From assembly GCF_011250565.1 (NCBI RefSeq), contig NZ_JAANMS010000034.1:1-53700 (forward strand): a stretch of 53,700 bases of DNA, written 5' to 3'. Source of the DNA: Nocardioides sp. IC4_145. Its GTDB lineage: Bacteria > Actinomycetota > Actinomycetes > Propionibacteriales > Nocardioidaceae. The notes under the pieces were generated by a model that worked only from the letters and a program-made list of their open reading frames with translations, had not been told where the DNA came from and made no database searches. Made by a program: the position numbers and the translations under genes. This document shows positions 9,725 to 20,997 of this stretch, piece after piece; the first letter of the stretch is position 1, and every line of letters starts with the position of its first letter.

Positions 9725-9728
<4 letters not shown>
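8559..9728 (+). CDS. sbcD: Exonuclease SbcD (Mre11-type nuclease subunit)
   Basis: 389 aa. Calcineurin-like phosphoesterase motifs are in order: HTSDWHLG at residues 5-12, GDVYDR near 48, SGNHDS near 84, and GHLHG near 212. SbcD is the manganese-dependent nuclease of the SbcCD complex, which opens hairpins and clears blocked DNA ends. The ATG sits right before the first motif. Its stop overlaps the sbcC start in a GTGA, as expected for two subunits made together. The window holds several long palindromes, which are the kind of structure this enzyme cleaves. Confidence 0.96.
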
Positions 9729-12604
<2,876 letters not shown>

Positions 12605-12699
12605 GTCAGCCGTTCGTCTCTCGGGCACGGGCACACGCTCGGGCCGCTCCGCCGCCTGGATGGGAACGACGAGGTGACGCGGCTCTGACGCGTTTGGCA

Positions 12700-12860
12700 C
12701 AGCGAAGTACTCGAAGGCGTCGACACTGACGATCGCGTCGAACTCGTCGTCGTCACCACGTCAGCTTCGCACTCACGCGCCAGGAAGACCGACGTCGCAC
12801 CCTTGCCGCAAGCGAGGTCCAACACCGTCGCGCCAGGACGGACATCAGGATGCAGGACTG
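12700..12860 (-). pseudogene. Remnant of a SAM-dependent methyltransferase
   Basis: Read on the minus strand, one frame gives the motif-I region DVRPGATVLDLACGKGATS followed by VFLARECEADVV. It then breaks. A different frame continues with EFDAIVSVDAFEYF, the later core strand of the same methyltransferase family. The middle of the fold (roughly 50 residues expected from family knowledge) is missing and the frame shifts at the junction, about 12755-12770. After FEYF the rest of the domain is gone. This is a deletion-plus-frameshift relic, not a working gene. It marks the left edge of an accessory pocket. Confidence 0.75.
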
Positions 12861-13201
12861 CTGGTGCCCGGCGCACACGGCTCCGTCGTGGCGCTTGCGG
12901 GTGCAAGAGCCTGCCCGCACGTCGTCACGCGGTGCAAGTGCTCGGAGCTACACGCACGAACGCCGATGTGAGCCTGCGGTCGGCGAAGGCTCTGCCTCGC
13001 GCTCGCCGAGCATCTGGAGAACACCTGCTCCTCGCTTCGGCCCCCGTCCAGAGGGCCCTGCGGCCATCTGAGGCTCGTGCGGGTGGGCGCCCGTCCCGCC
13101 GCGACCGTCTCGACACGGGTGGCCGGCCTCGACCCGGCGCGGGCGCCTGGGGGCGAGGTCTCCACTTCATCGACGTGGGAGCCGTCGGCCCGCGTTCCGT
13201 C
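12861..13201. other. No gene seen; degenerate sequence
   Basis: About 340 bases beyond the methyltransferase relic. Several frames stay open on both strands because of high GC, but none shows a ribosome site, a recognisable motif or the strong third-position G/C pattern of its neighbours. It is probably decayed coding sequence upstream of the dead gene. Confidence 0.5.
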
Positions 13202-13825
13202 TCAGCGGCGTGGGTCATGCCAGAACGGCAGTCCTGCTCCGGCGTCGACCGCCTCCTGCGAGGTGGTCACATCCACCCTCGGATCGTTGGCGATCGCGAA
13301 CAGGTCATCGGTCGAGACGGGCATGTCCAGCTCGCGGGGGTCGCCGGTGATGGGCGGTCCGGCGTAGAACAGCAGCGCGGTGGTGTCGCCCTTGTCGACC
13401 GACACGTAGACGACGCCTGGATCCGACTCGGGGGCCACGTCCTCCCACATGAGCATGCCCTGGTCGGTCTCCACGCAGCCCGCAAGGTACTCGCTGGTCT
13501 CGACACCACAGTCGCTCGGTGTCTTGTCCATGCCCCGGCCTACCGCCACCACGAGCATGTCGCCGTCGTACTTACCATCCGAGCCGTACCGCAGCTCCGT
13601 CCCGACCGCGTCCGAGCCCAGCTCCTCGGCCGCGTCGCTCTCCTCGGTCGCCGAGGAAGGTGTCCCGACGTGCTCAGCGGCCACGAAGGCAAGTGCCCGT
13701 GCCGTGGTCGGCACGTCACCACCCTTGGGCGACCCCGGTGGGCTCCCCCGCTCAGTCGTGGTCCCACATCCGGTCAACGCGAGCGTGAGCAGCGTGCTGG
13801 CCAGGCGGAGGGGAGGCGTCTGCAT
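13202..13825 (-). CDS. Putative lipoprotein, unknown function
   Basis: 207 aa starting at an ATG preceded by GGAGGAG. The N-terminus is a lipoprotein signal with lipobox LTGC, lipidated Cys at residue 20, then a Thr/Gly/Ser/Pro-rich linker. The mature part is acidic, with aspartate-rich loops and two further cysteines near residues 125 and 135 (SDCGVE and AGCVE) that could pair outside the cell. No family recognised. It shares orientation with the anti-sigma-like ATPase upstream, 185 bases away. Codon use is less biased than in the conserved blocks, in keeping with an accessory gene. Confidence 0.8.
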   Translation of the reverse strand: MQTPPLRLASTLLTLALTGCGTTTERGSPPGSPKGGDVPTTARALAFVAAEHVGTPSSATEESDAAEELGSDAVGTELRYGSDGKYDGDMLVVAVGRGMDKTPSDCGVETSEYLAGCVETDQGMLMWEDVAPESDPGVVYVSVDKGDTTALLFYAGPPITGDPRELDMPVSTDDLFAIANDPRVDVTTSQEAVDAGAGLPFWHDPRR

Positions 13826-14010
13826 GTGCTCCTCCTCGGCGCCAACCTGGCGGTTCGTGGCCCCGCGATCGGCTCGCTCGGGCACCCCTGCACGAGCAGC
13901 AGGACAAGCGGAGTGTCCGCACCTGCCCCGTCCAACGCTGTACGGGCCAGTGAGTGATTGTGCCCCGGCTGGCGCTGCGGGCGCGCCAGGCCGGGCCGGG
14001 CCAGGCCGCG

Positions 14011-14463
14011 TTATGCGGTGAGGACAGCACAGACCGTGGTGCTGTGGCCTGGTTCGGCCCACCAGCGGTCGCTGATGGTCGCGATGAGGGCGAGGCCGCG
14101 TCCGCGCGGCCGGGTCGGGTCGGTTGCTGCTGGCTGGAGGTGTGCGCCGGAGCCTCCGTCGGAGACGCAGATCTCGACGGTCTTGTGGTCGAGGGTCCAG
14201 GAGACGGCGACGGTGTGGTCTTCCAGGGGTTGACCGTGCTCGACGCCGTTGGTGATCAGTTCGCTCACCACGAGCGCGGCGTCTTGCTGCAACCTCCGCG
14301 GCGCTCCGGCGCGTTCGAGGTCATCGGTGATGAGGTGGCGTGCGGTACCTGCGCTGGCCAGGTCGTACGGGAGCCGAAGCGCTTGCCGACGGGGGTCTGG
14401 TGTCCGGTTCGCGTCGGGCGGGTTCGGCACGCGCTTCCTTGGTGTCGGTGGCGTGCAGGGCAT
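14011..14463 (-). CDS. RsbW-like ATP-binding anti-sigma factor / kinase
   Basis: Up to 150 aa with a single GHKL ATPase domain. The N-box is ELITNGVEHG near residues 68-77, the G1 box is DGGSG near 102-106, and the glycine-rich G2 region is RGRGLALI near 119. Proteins of this type hold sigma factors or phosphorylate STAS antagonists. The start is uncertain: the ATG has no clear ribosome site, while a GTG at residue 12 (14430) has AAGGA at the right spacing. A STAS-domain gene lies divergently 236 bases away and is the natural candidate partner. Confidence 0.85.
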   Translation of the reverse strand: MPCTPPTPRKRVPNPPDANRTPDPRRQALRLPYDLASAGTARHLITDDLERAGAPRRLQQDAALVVSELITNGVEHGQPLEDHTVAVSWTLDHKTVEICVSDGGSGAHLQPAATDPTRPRGRGLALIATISDRWWAEPGHSTTVCAVLTA

Positions 14464-14699
14464 GGTGCAGGCCGTGGGGGCTCGGGTACGCGGACTCGGT
14501 ACCCGCGTTGCGACTTGCTTACGGCCTTCTGAGCGTCAGGAAGTCGCGCGCTGTGCAGCGTCCAGGGTCTGCTGTCCTGCAACGAGGGCTAACACTTCTT
14601 CGCGGATGGGCGTACATTCGTGATTACTGAGGGTTTCTCGTGTCACGCCACTTCGGCGTCTCCGTCTTCGGCGAACGATGACGATGGACTGAGCCTCAG

Positions 14700-15044
14700 A
14701 TGCCTTTCTTCGATATACGCATGATGCCCATGCTCGATGGGGCCGGTTGCCGACTTGTGGTCGTTGGTGAGATCGATGGCCTCACCGCGTCCGCTTTCGC
14801 CTCAGCGCTTGTGGATCTGTTCGAGGCAGGCACCCGTTTCGTGGAGGTCGATCTCAGCGAGGTCACGTTCCTGGGTTGTGCTGGTGTCACCGCCCTGGTC
14901 GAGGCGAAGGCCACTGCGTCGACCCGTGGCGTGTTGATGCGCGTGATCGACCCGAGCGAGCCCGCCGGACGGGTCCTGCGGCTGACCGGGGCAGAGGCCC
15001 ACCTGAGAACGGCCGCGGGTCAGTCAGCCGACTCAGGGGTTTGA
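14700..15044 (+). CDS. STAS-domain anti-sigma factor antagonist lacking the phospho-acceptor serine
   Basis: 114 aa STAS fold. The strand-helix junction reads DLSEVTFLGCAGVTAL at residues 51-66. In SpoIIAA/RsbV-type proteins this place is D-S-[ST]-G, holding the Ser that the partner kinase phosphorylates. Here it is G59-C60-A61-G62, so no Ser or Thr is available. By family logic it could not be switched off by phosphorylation, or it uses another signal such as the cysteine. It is divergent from the RsbW-like gene. No sigma factor is adjacent. Codon use is looser than in the core genes. Confidence 0.85.
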   Translation: MPFFDIRMMPMLDGAGCRLVVVGEIDGLTASAFASALVDLFEAGTRFVEVDLSEVTFLGCAGVTALVEAKATASTRGVLMRVIDPSEPAGRVLRLTGAEAHLRTAAGQSADSGV

Positions 15045-15291
15045 TCTCCGATCGCCCGGGGTCCTTTGCCGACCCTGGGCTGCGGAGCGTCGCCGCAACC
15101 CCACCCGGTCGGCCGTCCTCGTGGGTCTCAGGGCCCGGGTCCTAGCCGCAATCACGCCCATCAGGGTGTGTGTTGCTGGCCCACCTGTTGGATACCGAGA
15201 GTATGTCCGGTACGCCGGGCATTCCCCCGACGTGCGTGACGACGGTATCGACATGGGGCCCGTTCGTGCGCACACCCGAAGGAGCATGACC

Positions 15292-15585
15292 ATGGCAGCG
15301 ACCCACAGCAGCGACCACACCTACACCACCTCCCGACGCATCAGCACCGAGACCAAGGCCTCGATCAAGACCACGGAACTCGTCGCCTACGTCGCAGCCG
15401 TCATCGGTGTCCTGATCGCCTCCGCGGTCGTGGACGCATCGGACTTCGGTGCGCAGGAAGCATGGTTCTACGTCACCTTGCTGACCATCGGATACATGGT
15501 CAGCCGTGGCCTGGCGAAGTCCGGCAGCCGCGACTTCTACGACGACGACAACCGCGATCGCAGCAACGGCGCGAACCAGCACTGA
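15292..15585 (+). CDS. Small two-TM membrane protein, unknown function
   Basis: 97 aa from the second of two nearby ATGs, which has GAAGGAG at good spacing; the first ATG, two codons upstream, is too close to that site. A Ser/Thr-rich N-terminus (TSRRISTETKASIKTTE) is followed by two membrane segments near residues 34-50 and 60-78, then a charged tail (RDFYDDDNRDR). It looks like a short conserved actinobacterial membrane protein, but I cannot name a function. A strong hairpin terminator follows 17 bases after the stop. Confidence 0.75.
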   Translation: MAATHSSDHTYTTSRRISTETKASIKTTELVAYVAAVIGVLIASAVVDASDFGAQEAWFYVTLLTIGYMVSRGLAKSGSRDFYDDDNRDRSNGANQH

Positions 15586-15601
15586 TCGCAGCCTCACAAA
15601 C

Positions 15602-15639
15602 GGACCGCCCTTCCGCTCACCCGAGCAGGAGGGCGGTCC
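15602..15639 (+). terminator. Hairpin terminator after the small membrane protein
   Basis: A perfect 10-bp stem (GGACCGCCCT pairing with AGGGCGGTCC) with an 18-base loop, starting 16 bases past the stop. There is no T-run, as is common in high-GC actinobacteria. Confidence 0.7.
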
Positions 15640-15682
15640 CGTCGTTCGGCGCTCTCATGAGGAGCAGTCCGGACACCCGTGC

Positions 15683-15721
15683 TCGTCGCCCGGGGCCCGT
15701 CGGGGGAACCCCGGGCGACGA
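15683..15721. repeat. Strong hairpin in a gene-free gap
   Basis: Perfect 13-bp arms (TCGTCGCCCGGGG and its complement) around a 13-base loop. It lies in the roughly 300-base gap between the small membrane protein and the DUF1801-like gene; no gene is seen in that gap. It may be the minus-strand terminator of the DUF1801-like gene, although it lies 170 bases past its stop, or part of a small RNA. Confidence 0.55.
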
Positions 15722-15892
15722 CTCTTGCAAGAAGGATCCGCGTGTTGCTGTTGCACGGCCACACCGGCCAGCGACCGCGGCATGTCGCCGCCTGTCAGGG
15801 ACAACTGGTCCGCTCGTGCCGGGACGGCCGGACGAGACGTGTCCTCGCCGTCCGTGGGACAACACACCGTGGCTGCCCGGGAGCGCAGCCGC

Positions 15893-16246
15893 TCAGTCGA
15901 CGACCGATCGGACGATCTCGGCGATCCGCTTCTCGGTGGCGTTGTCGACCGTCTCGAAGTACCACGCCGCCGGCATCAGCTGCCCGTCCGCGCCGCCCGC
16001 TGCGCGAAACGGTGCCTTCTCGGTGATGGCGAGGTTGAGCCGTTCGTCGTTGCGCAGGGTGATGAGCGCGGGCGTGCTCGCGGACATCGCGTAGGCGGGC
16101 ATGCCGTACCAGATGCGCGGCTTCAGAGTGGGAGCCACGGTCATGATGACGTCGTGCACCCGCTGCATGGTCGACCGCCGCGGTTCGTCCATCTTCGCGA
16201 TCTGGTCGGTCACCTGCGTCAGGTTCTTCTCGTCCTTCGACGACAT
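15893..16246 (-). CDS. DUF1801 / YdhG-like protein
   Basis: 117 aa. The start ATG (MSSKDEKN) is preceded by GGAAGGA. The body carries features of the DUF1801 fold: a helical N-terminus, then KPRIWYGMPAYA (the conserved W-x-M-P-x-[FY] stretch), LITLRNDERLNLAI and a helical end KRIAEIVRSVVD. Relatives include the Bacillus YdhG/Fra iron-chaperone-like family. The biochemical role of this member is not evident. It is a single-gene unit at the right end of the accessory pocket. Confidence 0.75.
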   Translation of the reverse strand: MSSKDEKNLTQVTDQIAKMDEPRRSTMQRVHDVIMTVAPTLKPRIWYGMPAYAMSASTPALITLRNDERLNLAITEKAPFRAAGGADGQLMPAAWYFETVDNATEKRIAEIVRSVVD

Positions 16247-16444
16247 GTCATGTCCTTCCGTCGGCCGATGCTGAGGCATCGGTGGAATGAGTCGGCGCAC
16301 CAGTGCGCCGCACCCCATCCGGACATGTCCTGAGCTGGTCAGGTCTCTCCGCGATGATTCACGTGGATGGCCACGTGGAAGCGCAGTCGGCGGCGTACCG
16401 CCAGTGGTGAGGCTAACGGACTCGCCCTCGACGGGTCACCTGGA

Positions 16445-17791
16445 TCAGCGCGGCAGCGGGGCGTCGGTGACGGTCGTGCCGGGATCGGGCGGGTCCGTCA
16501 GCGCCGTTGCGAGGGCGGGATCCGTCGGAGCGCCGGCGCGGGCGTCGGCGAGGACGTCGGGCGGGACGTGCTGCTCGAGGTAGCGCCGTCCGGCCCGGGT
16601 CGCGGGGTGCATGGCGGCCGCGGCGGCGGCGACGATGGCGGCGATGGTGAGCCAGCCGGAGGCGCCCCACTCCATCGCGAGGAAGCCGTAGACGGCCGGC
16701 GCCCAGAACCGGCCGAGGGTGTTGCCGAGCTCGGAGACGCCCTGGTAGTCCCCGCGGCGCCGCGGATCCATCAGCTCGGCCTCGAAGGTCCACCCCGAGG
16801 CGGAGAGGTAGAGCTCGGCCCAGGTCAGCACGATGTGGCCGACGAAGAACAGGACGACGGTGATCCAACCGACGGTCTCGTGGGTGGCGAGCGTGACGAG
16901 GCACGTGAGGGCGAAGAAGAGTGCGGAGAGGCGCACCGCGCGCAGGGCGGTGTCGATGTCGTGGATGCCGCGCGCGGTCAGACGGGGCAGCACGATGCAC
17001 ATCACCGTGTTGGTGGCGAAGAGCATGGCCACCAGCTCGTGCGGGGCGTCGGTCTCGATGACCAGCCACAGCGGGATCACCGTGTGCAGCAGCACCTGGT
17101 TCGACCACAGCACGCCGGTCAGGAAGGTCACCGCGAGCCAGGTGCGGTTGCGGATGGCCGGCGGCCCCTCCGGCTGCCGGCGGGGCTCGCTCGAGCGGAC
17201 GTCGTGGGTGGCGTTCGGGAGCCGGAGGATCGCGACCGCGTTGACCAGGAAGAGCACCGAGGTGAGGAGCGGGGCCCAACGCAGCACGTCGGCGCCGAAC
17301 GCGATGGCACCACCGCTCAGGAACGCCCCGAGGCTGAACCCGACGTTGAGCGCGGAGTACATGTAGGCCCGGGACTCCACGCGCTCGGCCGGAGGGAGCA
17401 CGTCGAGGACGTAGGCGCCGTGGGCCGCGCCGGCAAGGCTGCCCGCGATCTCCATCGCCACCGCGATCGCGACGAACTGCGGGAAGCTGTCGATGAAGGG
17501 CCAGGCGAGGAACAGCGCGCCCTGCACCACTGCGCTCAGGGACCACATCCGCTTGGGACCGAACCGGTCGACGAGCTTCCCGGCCGGCACCGCGACGAGG
17601 AAGCTGGCGATCGCCGCGACCGTGAGCCCCACGCCGACCTGGCCCAGCGACAACCCGAGGATGACGCCGAAGTAGACGGCCGATCCCGCCAGGAACGCCC
17701 CGTCGCCCGTGGCGAAGAGCAGCGACTGGACGGAGAGACGCCCCGCGAGGGTGGACGGGGGCGTGACGTAGGTGCGGAGCGCGGTGAGCAT
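16445..17791 (-). CDS. Major facilitator superfamily transporter
   Basis: 448 aa with about twelve hydrophobic segments in two six-helix halves. The loop after helix 2 reads GKLVDRFGPKRMW, the classic MFS motif A. A charged central loop lies near residues 195-215. Substrate is unknown; drug or metabolite export is the usual guess for this class. The ATG at MLTALRTY is chosen because the sequence before it is Arg/Gly-rich and unlike a membrane protein N-terminus. It is divergent from the helicase gene, with 125 bases between the starts. Confidence 0.9.
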   Translation of the reverse strand: MLTALRTYVTPPSTLAGRLSVQSLLFATGDGAFLAGSAVYFGVILGLSLGQVGVGLTVAAIASFLVAVPAGKLVDRFGPKRMWSLSAVVQGALFLAWPFIDSFPQFVAIAVAMEIAGSLAGAAHGAYVLDVLPPAERVESRAYMYSALNVGFSLGAFLSGGAIAFGADVLRWAPLLTSVLFLVNAVAILRLPNATHDVRSSEPRRQPEGPPAIRNRTWLAVTFLTGVLWSNQVLLHTVIPLWLVIETDAPHELVAMLFATNTVMCIVLPRLTARGIHDIDTALRAVRLSALFFALTCLVTLATHETVGWITVVLFFVGHIVLTWAELYLSASGWTFEAELMDPRRRGDYQGVSELGNTLGRFWAPAVYGFLAMEWGASGWLTIAAIVAAAAAAMHPATRAGRRYLEQHVPPDVLADARAGAPTDPALATALTDPPDPGTTVTDAPLPR

Positions 17792-17916
17792 CGCCGCTGA
17801 TTCTCTCCCGCGCCGGCCGCGGAGGTCGCGCGCTTTTCCCCCGACCGGACGAGCGTCACAGCGCCGGAACGGAGCGCCGCCACCAGACCGGCCGGAGCCG
17901 CCGCTAGCGTCCGGGG

Positions 17917-19650
17917 GTGGCCAGGTCTCGCCGTTCCAGCGCGCCTCGGCGCACCGCGTCACCGCGTCGCAAGGGCACGCGACCGTCGCAGCGACCGCTG
18001 CCGACCGCCGGGCCGGGCGAGCGGCTGTGGGTGCTCGACGTGCCCTACGGGACGCAGGTCGACGGCGCGACCTGGCACCCCGCGGTCAGGACCCACCTGT
18101 ACGTCGGGCGCGCGCTGCCCGAGCACCTCGCGGCGTACTCCCCCGGCCCCCACACCCTCGGCCGGTTCATCGAGAACACCCTCAACCCCGACGACCCCAC
18201 GCCGGCACCCGAGCCGACCGAGGCGCTCGAGCCGCGGCGGATCCAGTTCGAGGCGGCCGACGCGATCGCGGAGCGGGCGGCGGCGGGCGGGCGGCTGTTC
18301 CTGCTGGCCGACGAGCCCGGCGTGGGCAAGACCATCTCGGCGGTCCTCGGTGCGACGGCGGTCGGTGACCTTCGCGGCGCGCGACGGGTGCTCGTCGTGG
18401 CCGACCGGCCCGCTGCGATCACCATCGGACACTGGTGTCGCACGATCACCGCGCTCGGCGACGGCGGCCTGGAGTGGGTCGTCGTCACGTGGGACCGGCT
18501 GGAGAAGGTCACCGATCACGAGTGGGACGTGATCATCGCCGACGAGGCCCACGCCCTGCGGCGTACGACGACGAAGCGGTGGAAGCTCTGGGCGCGGATC
18601 TCGGGGCACGGGCGGCCGCACGACAAGGCACCGTTCGTCATCGCCACGACGGCGACCCCGGGGCACACGCCGCTCGAGCTGCCGTACCTCGCTCCCGCCT
18701 ACGCCCAGGTGCTCGACGAGCCGATGCGGGAGTGGACCTCGGCCACGCAGCCCGGCACGACGTTCGCCGCCGCGCTCGAGCGGCACGGCGTCGCGGTGGA
18801 GCAGGGCCGGTACGGCGCGACCTGGACCACCGATCCCGCGCGACGGGCCGCCGACCTCAAGCTGGTGCGCGGCTGGCTCGCCGAGGAACGGCCGCCGGCG
18901 ATGCTGCACCGCGCCGCGCCGTGGGGGCCGGTGCCGATCTCCGGCATGCCGGTGGCGCTGACGCCGGCGGAGCGGACGGCGTACGAGGCCGAGTGGGGTG
19001 AGTTCTGCCGCGAGATGGACATCGCCCGCCGTGGCCGCAACGTCGCCAAGGGACGGGCCGCCCTGCTGCGGTTCCGGCAGAAGGCCGGCCTGATCCGCGT
19101 CGACTCGACCGTCGCGTGGATCGCCCAGCAGGTCGAGGCCGAGCGGCAGGTGGCGTGCTCGGTCGAGTTCGTCGCGACCGCCGCCGACCCCATCGCCGAC
19201 CGGCTCCGCGATGCCGGCATCGAGGTGGCCACGATCTACGGCCGCGACCGGTTCGACGCCGAGGCCGAGCGGCTGAGGTTCCAGACCGGCGAGGCGCAGG
19301 TCTGCGTCTTCACCACCGTCGCCTCGATCAGCCTCCACGCCGGTGAGACCCTCGCCGACGGCCGGCAGGCGAGCACCGAGCCCCGGGTCGGGCTCTTCCA
19401 CCAGGCCCGCTTCTCCGGCATCGCCGGTCGGCAGGTCACCGGCCGCACCCACCGCGACCACCAGGTCTCGCCGTGGCACATCGCGTACGCCGAGGGCACG
19501 GTCGAGGAGCAGGTCGGCAAGGTGATGGTCGAGCGGATCGCCGCCGCGTCCGACACCGTCGGCAGCGACACCACCGGGCTCGCGGACCTCGCCCAGCTGC
19601 TCGGCGCCGACTGGCTGCCGCCCGCGAGCCTCACCGAGGACGGCGCCTGA
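17917..19650 (+). CDS. Solitary SNF2-like DEAH helicase / translocase
   Basis: 577 aa superfamily-2 ATPase. Residues 1-30 are basic (many Arg/Ser). Motif I is DEPGVGKT near 132, motif II is the DEAH box (IIADEAH) near 208, motif III is TATPGHTPLEL near 248, and motif VI is GRQVTGRTHRDHQ near 504. The compact size, and the absence of any methyltransferase, nuclease or restriction domain, resemble phage and mobile-element SNF2 helicases more than RapA or the Swi2 remodelers. No phage structural, integrase or defence gene is adjacent. The GTG start has no close rival. Role in DNA repair or phage defence is inference. Confidence 0.85.
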   Translation: MARSRRSSAPRRTASPRRKGTRPSQRPLPTAGPGERLWVLDVPYGTQVDGATWHPAVRTHLYVGRALPEHLAAYSPGPHTLGRFIENTLNPDDPTPAPEPTEALEPRRIQFEAADAIAERAAAGGRLFLLADEPGVGKTISAVLGATAVGDLRGARRVLVVADRPAAITIGHWCRTITALGDGGLEWVVVTWDRLEKVTDHEWDVIIADEAHALRRTTTKRWKLWARISGHGRPHDKAPFVIATTATPGHTPLELPYLAPAYAQVLDEPMREWTSATQPGTTFAAALERHGVAVEQGRYGATWTTDPARRAADLKLVRGWLAEERPPAMLHRAAPWGPVPISGMPVALTPAERTAYEAEWGEFCREMDIARRGRNVAKGRAALLRFRQKAGLIRVDSTVAWIAQQVEAERQVACSVEFVATAADPIADRLRDAGIEVATIYGRDRFDAEAERLRFQTGEAQVCVFTTVASISLHAGETLADGRQASTEPRVGLFHQARFSGIAGRQVTGRTHRDHQVSPWHIAYAEGTVEEQVGKVMVERIAAASDTVGSDTTGLADLAQLLGADWLPPASLTEDGA

Positions 19651-19681
19651 GGGACGGGACGGGCCGGGCCGGTTCAGCCGG

Positions 19682-19858
19682 TCACCAGAACGTGCTGGCG
19701 GGCCCGTCCTCCGGCATCCGGTAGCTCTGGACCCGACCCTCGACCTGCCGGGCGCGCGACTCGTGGTCGCCCCGGAGCTGGTACGCACCGCGCGAGCGGT
19801 ACCAGGACACGAGCGAGCCGACGATCAGGAAGGTCGCGACGGCGACCCAGAACCACAT
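19682..19858 (-). CDS. Small single-TM membrane protein
   Basis: 58 aa: a hydrophobic, Trp-rich membrane segment right at the start (MWFWVAVATFLIVGSLVSWY), then a charged cytosolic tail ending in PASTFW. A GAGGAGG ribosome site sits 7 bases before the ATG and codon use is strongly G/C-ending, so it is probably real. It is convergent with the helicase gene, 31 bases past that gene's stop. Function unknown. Confidence 0.7.
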   Translation of the reverse strand: MWFWVAVATFLIVGSLVSWYRSRGAYQLRGDHESRARQVEGRVQSYRMPEDGPASTFW

Positions 19859-19964
19859 CGGGGCCTCCTCGGTCGGCGTGCGTCCGATGCTCCCACGGAT
19901 CGGGGGCTTCCGACAGGGTTGAGGCTCCGGCGACGCGGCCGCAGACGAGCACGGCGTCGCCCGG

Positions 19965-20840
19965 TCAGGTGCCGGCGTCGGCCCGCGACCTGCTCGCGAA
20001 GTACCGCTCCAGCTCGCGGAAGCGCTCCGGCTCCAGCGCGACCTCCGGGTCCGCCACGATGTCGCGCTCGATCCGCTCCCGCGCCGCGGCGTACAACGGC
20101 GGGCTCAGGGCGCGCGGCAGGTTCCGGACGTACCACCCGCGGAAGGTGACCGCGCCCCACCGCTGCAGGCTCCGCGCGACGAGCCCCGGACGGCCGCGGC
20201 GCACCCAGAAGCCGACCGCCCCGCCGAGCACGAACGCCAGCCCGAGGGCGAGCGCCATGACGAAGAGCGTCCCGACGATCTCGTCGCTGGAGAAGTTGTC
20301 GACCACGGCGAGCAGGCCGCCGTAGTAGACCGGGGTGAGCACCTCCACCTGGTCGACGTACGGACCCACCTGGCCCGCGACCGCAGCCAGGTCGGAGATC
20401 GCCGCCAGGTTCGGCTTCGCGCCCCACGCGTCGCTGACGTGGCCCCACGCGTCGCGAGGGTTCCAGGGGAGCGCGTCGCGGGCCTCCAGCACCTCGCTGT
20501 ACGTCGTCTCGATGCCCTCGAGCGTCTCCGCGCTCCGGTCGATCGCGTCCTCGAGCTCCGCCCGCGGAGGCGTCTGCTCGTTGACGTGGTCGAGCGCGAC
20601 CTGGATCTCCGCACGGTGGTCCACGACGTACTGCGTCGCGCGGTAGCGCTCCTCCAGGCTCGGGACCGCCGCCACCGCGTCCTGCGCCTTGCCGCCCACC
20701 GTCTCGGCATCGCTCAGCGCCACGGCCACCGCCGCGCCCGCGCCGTACGCCTTGATCCCCAGCTCCAGGATCGAGCCGAGCAGCAGCCGGCCGGTCTCGA
20801 GCCGGCGTCGCAGCGACGGATGTGCAGCGGCAGGGCTCAC
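19965..20840 (-). CDS. Membrane-anchored protein, unknown function
   Basis: 291 aa from a GTG preceded by GGGAG. There is one weak hydrophobic helix near residues 20-45 and one strong membrane segment near 190-212, followed by an RRGRPG positive patch. Between them lies a helical, acidic region (about residues 50-150) likely to form a coiled coil. The C-terminal 70 residues are amphipathic and rich in Glu/Arg. No family recognised. It sits in tandem with the 58-aa membrane protein downstream, 106 bases away. Confidence 0.7.
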   Translation of the reverse strand: MSPAAAHPSLRRRLETGRLLLGSILELGIKAYGAGAAVAVALSDAETVGGKAQDAVAAVPSLEERYRATQYVVDHRAEIQVALDHVNEQTPPRAELEDAIDRSAETLEGIETTYSEVLEARDALPWNPRDAWGHVSDAWGAKPNLAAISDLAAVAGQVGPYVDQVEVLTPVYYGGLLAVVDNFSSDEIVGTLFVMALALGLAFVLGGAVGFWVRRGRPGLVARSLQRWGAVTFRGWYVRNLPRALSPPLYAAARERIERDIVADPEVALEPERFRELERYFASRSRADAGT

Positions 20841-20997
20841 AGGGTCTCCCGAGGTCGTCGCGGCACGCCGCAGAGGTCTGTCGCCCTCCCCTGTTGCCCG
20901 CGGCGGCGATGTCAACTACCCGTCGGCACGGCCAGCCCGTCGCGTCCCGCCCTCCAGCCGGCGCGATGGCTCGTCGCCCGCTGCCTACGCTCTCTGC

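Noticed and set aside
12845..13165. Minus-strand frame upstream of the methyltransferase relic as a gene
   Set aside because: No ribosome site, composition unlike a folded protein, and no motif.
15617..15865. Minus-strand frame in the gap before the DUF1801-like gene
   Set aside because: It crosses the strong hairpin, is Arg/Gly/Pro-rich and lacks a ribosome site.
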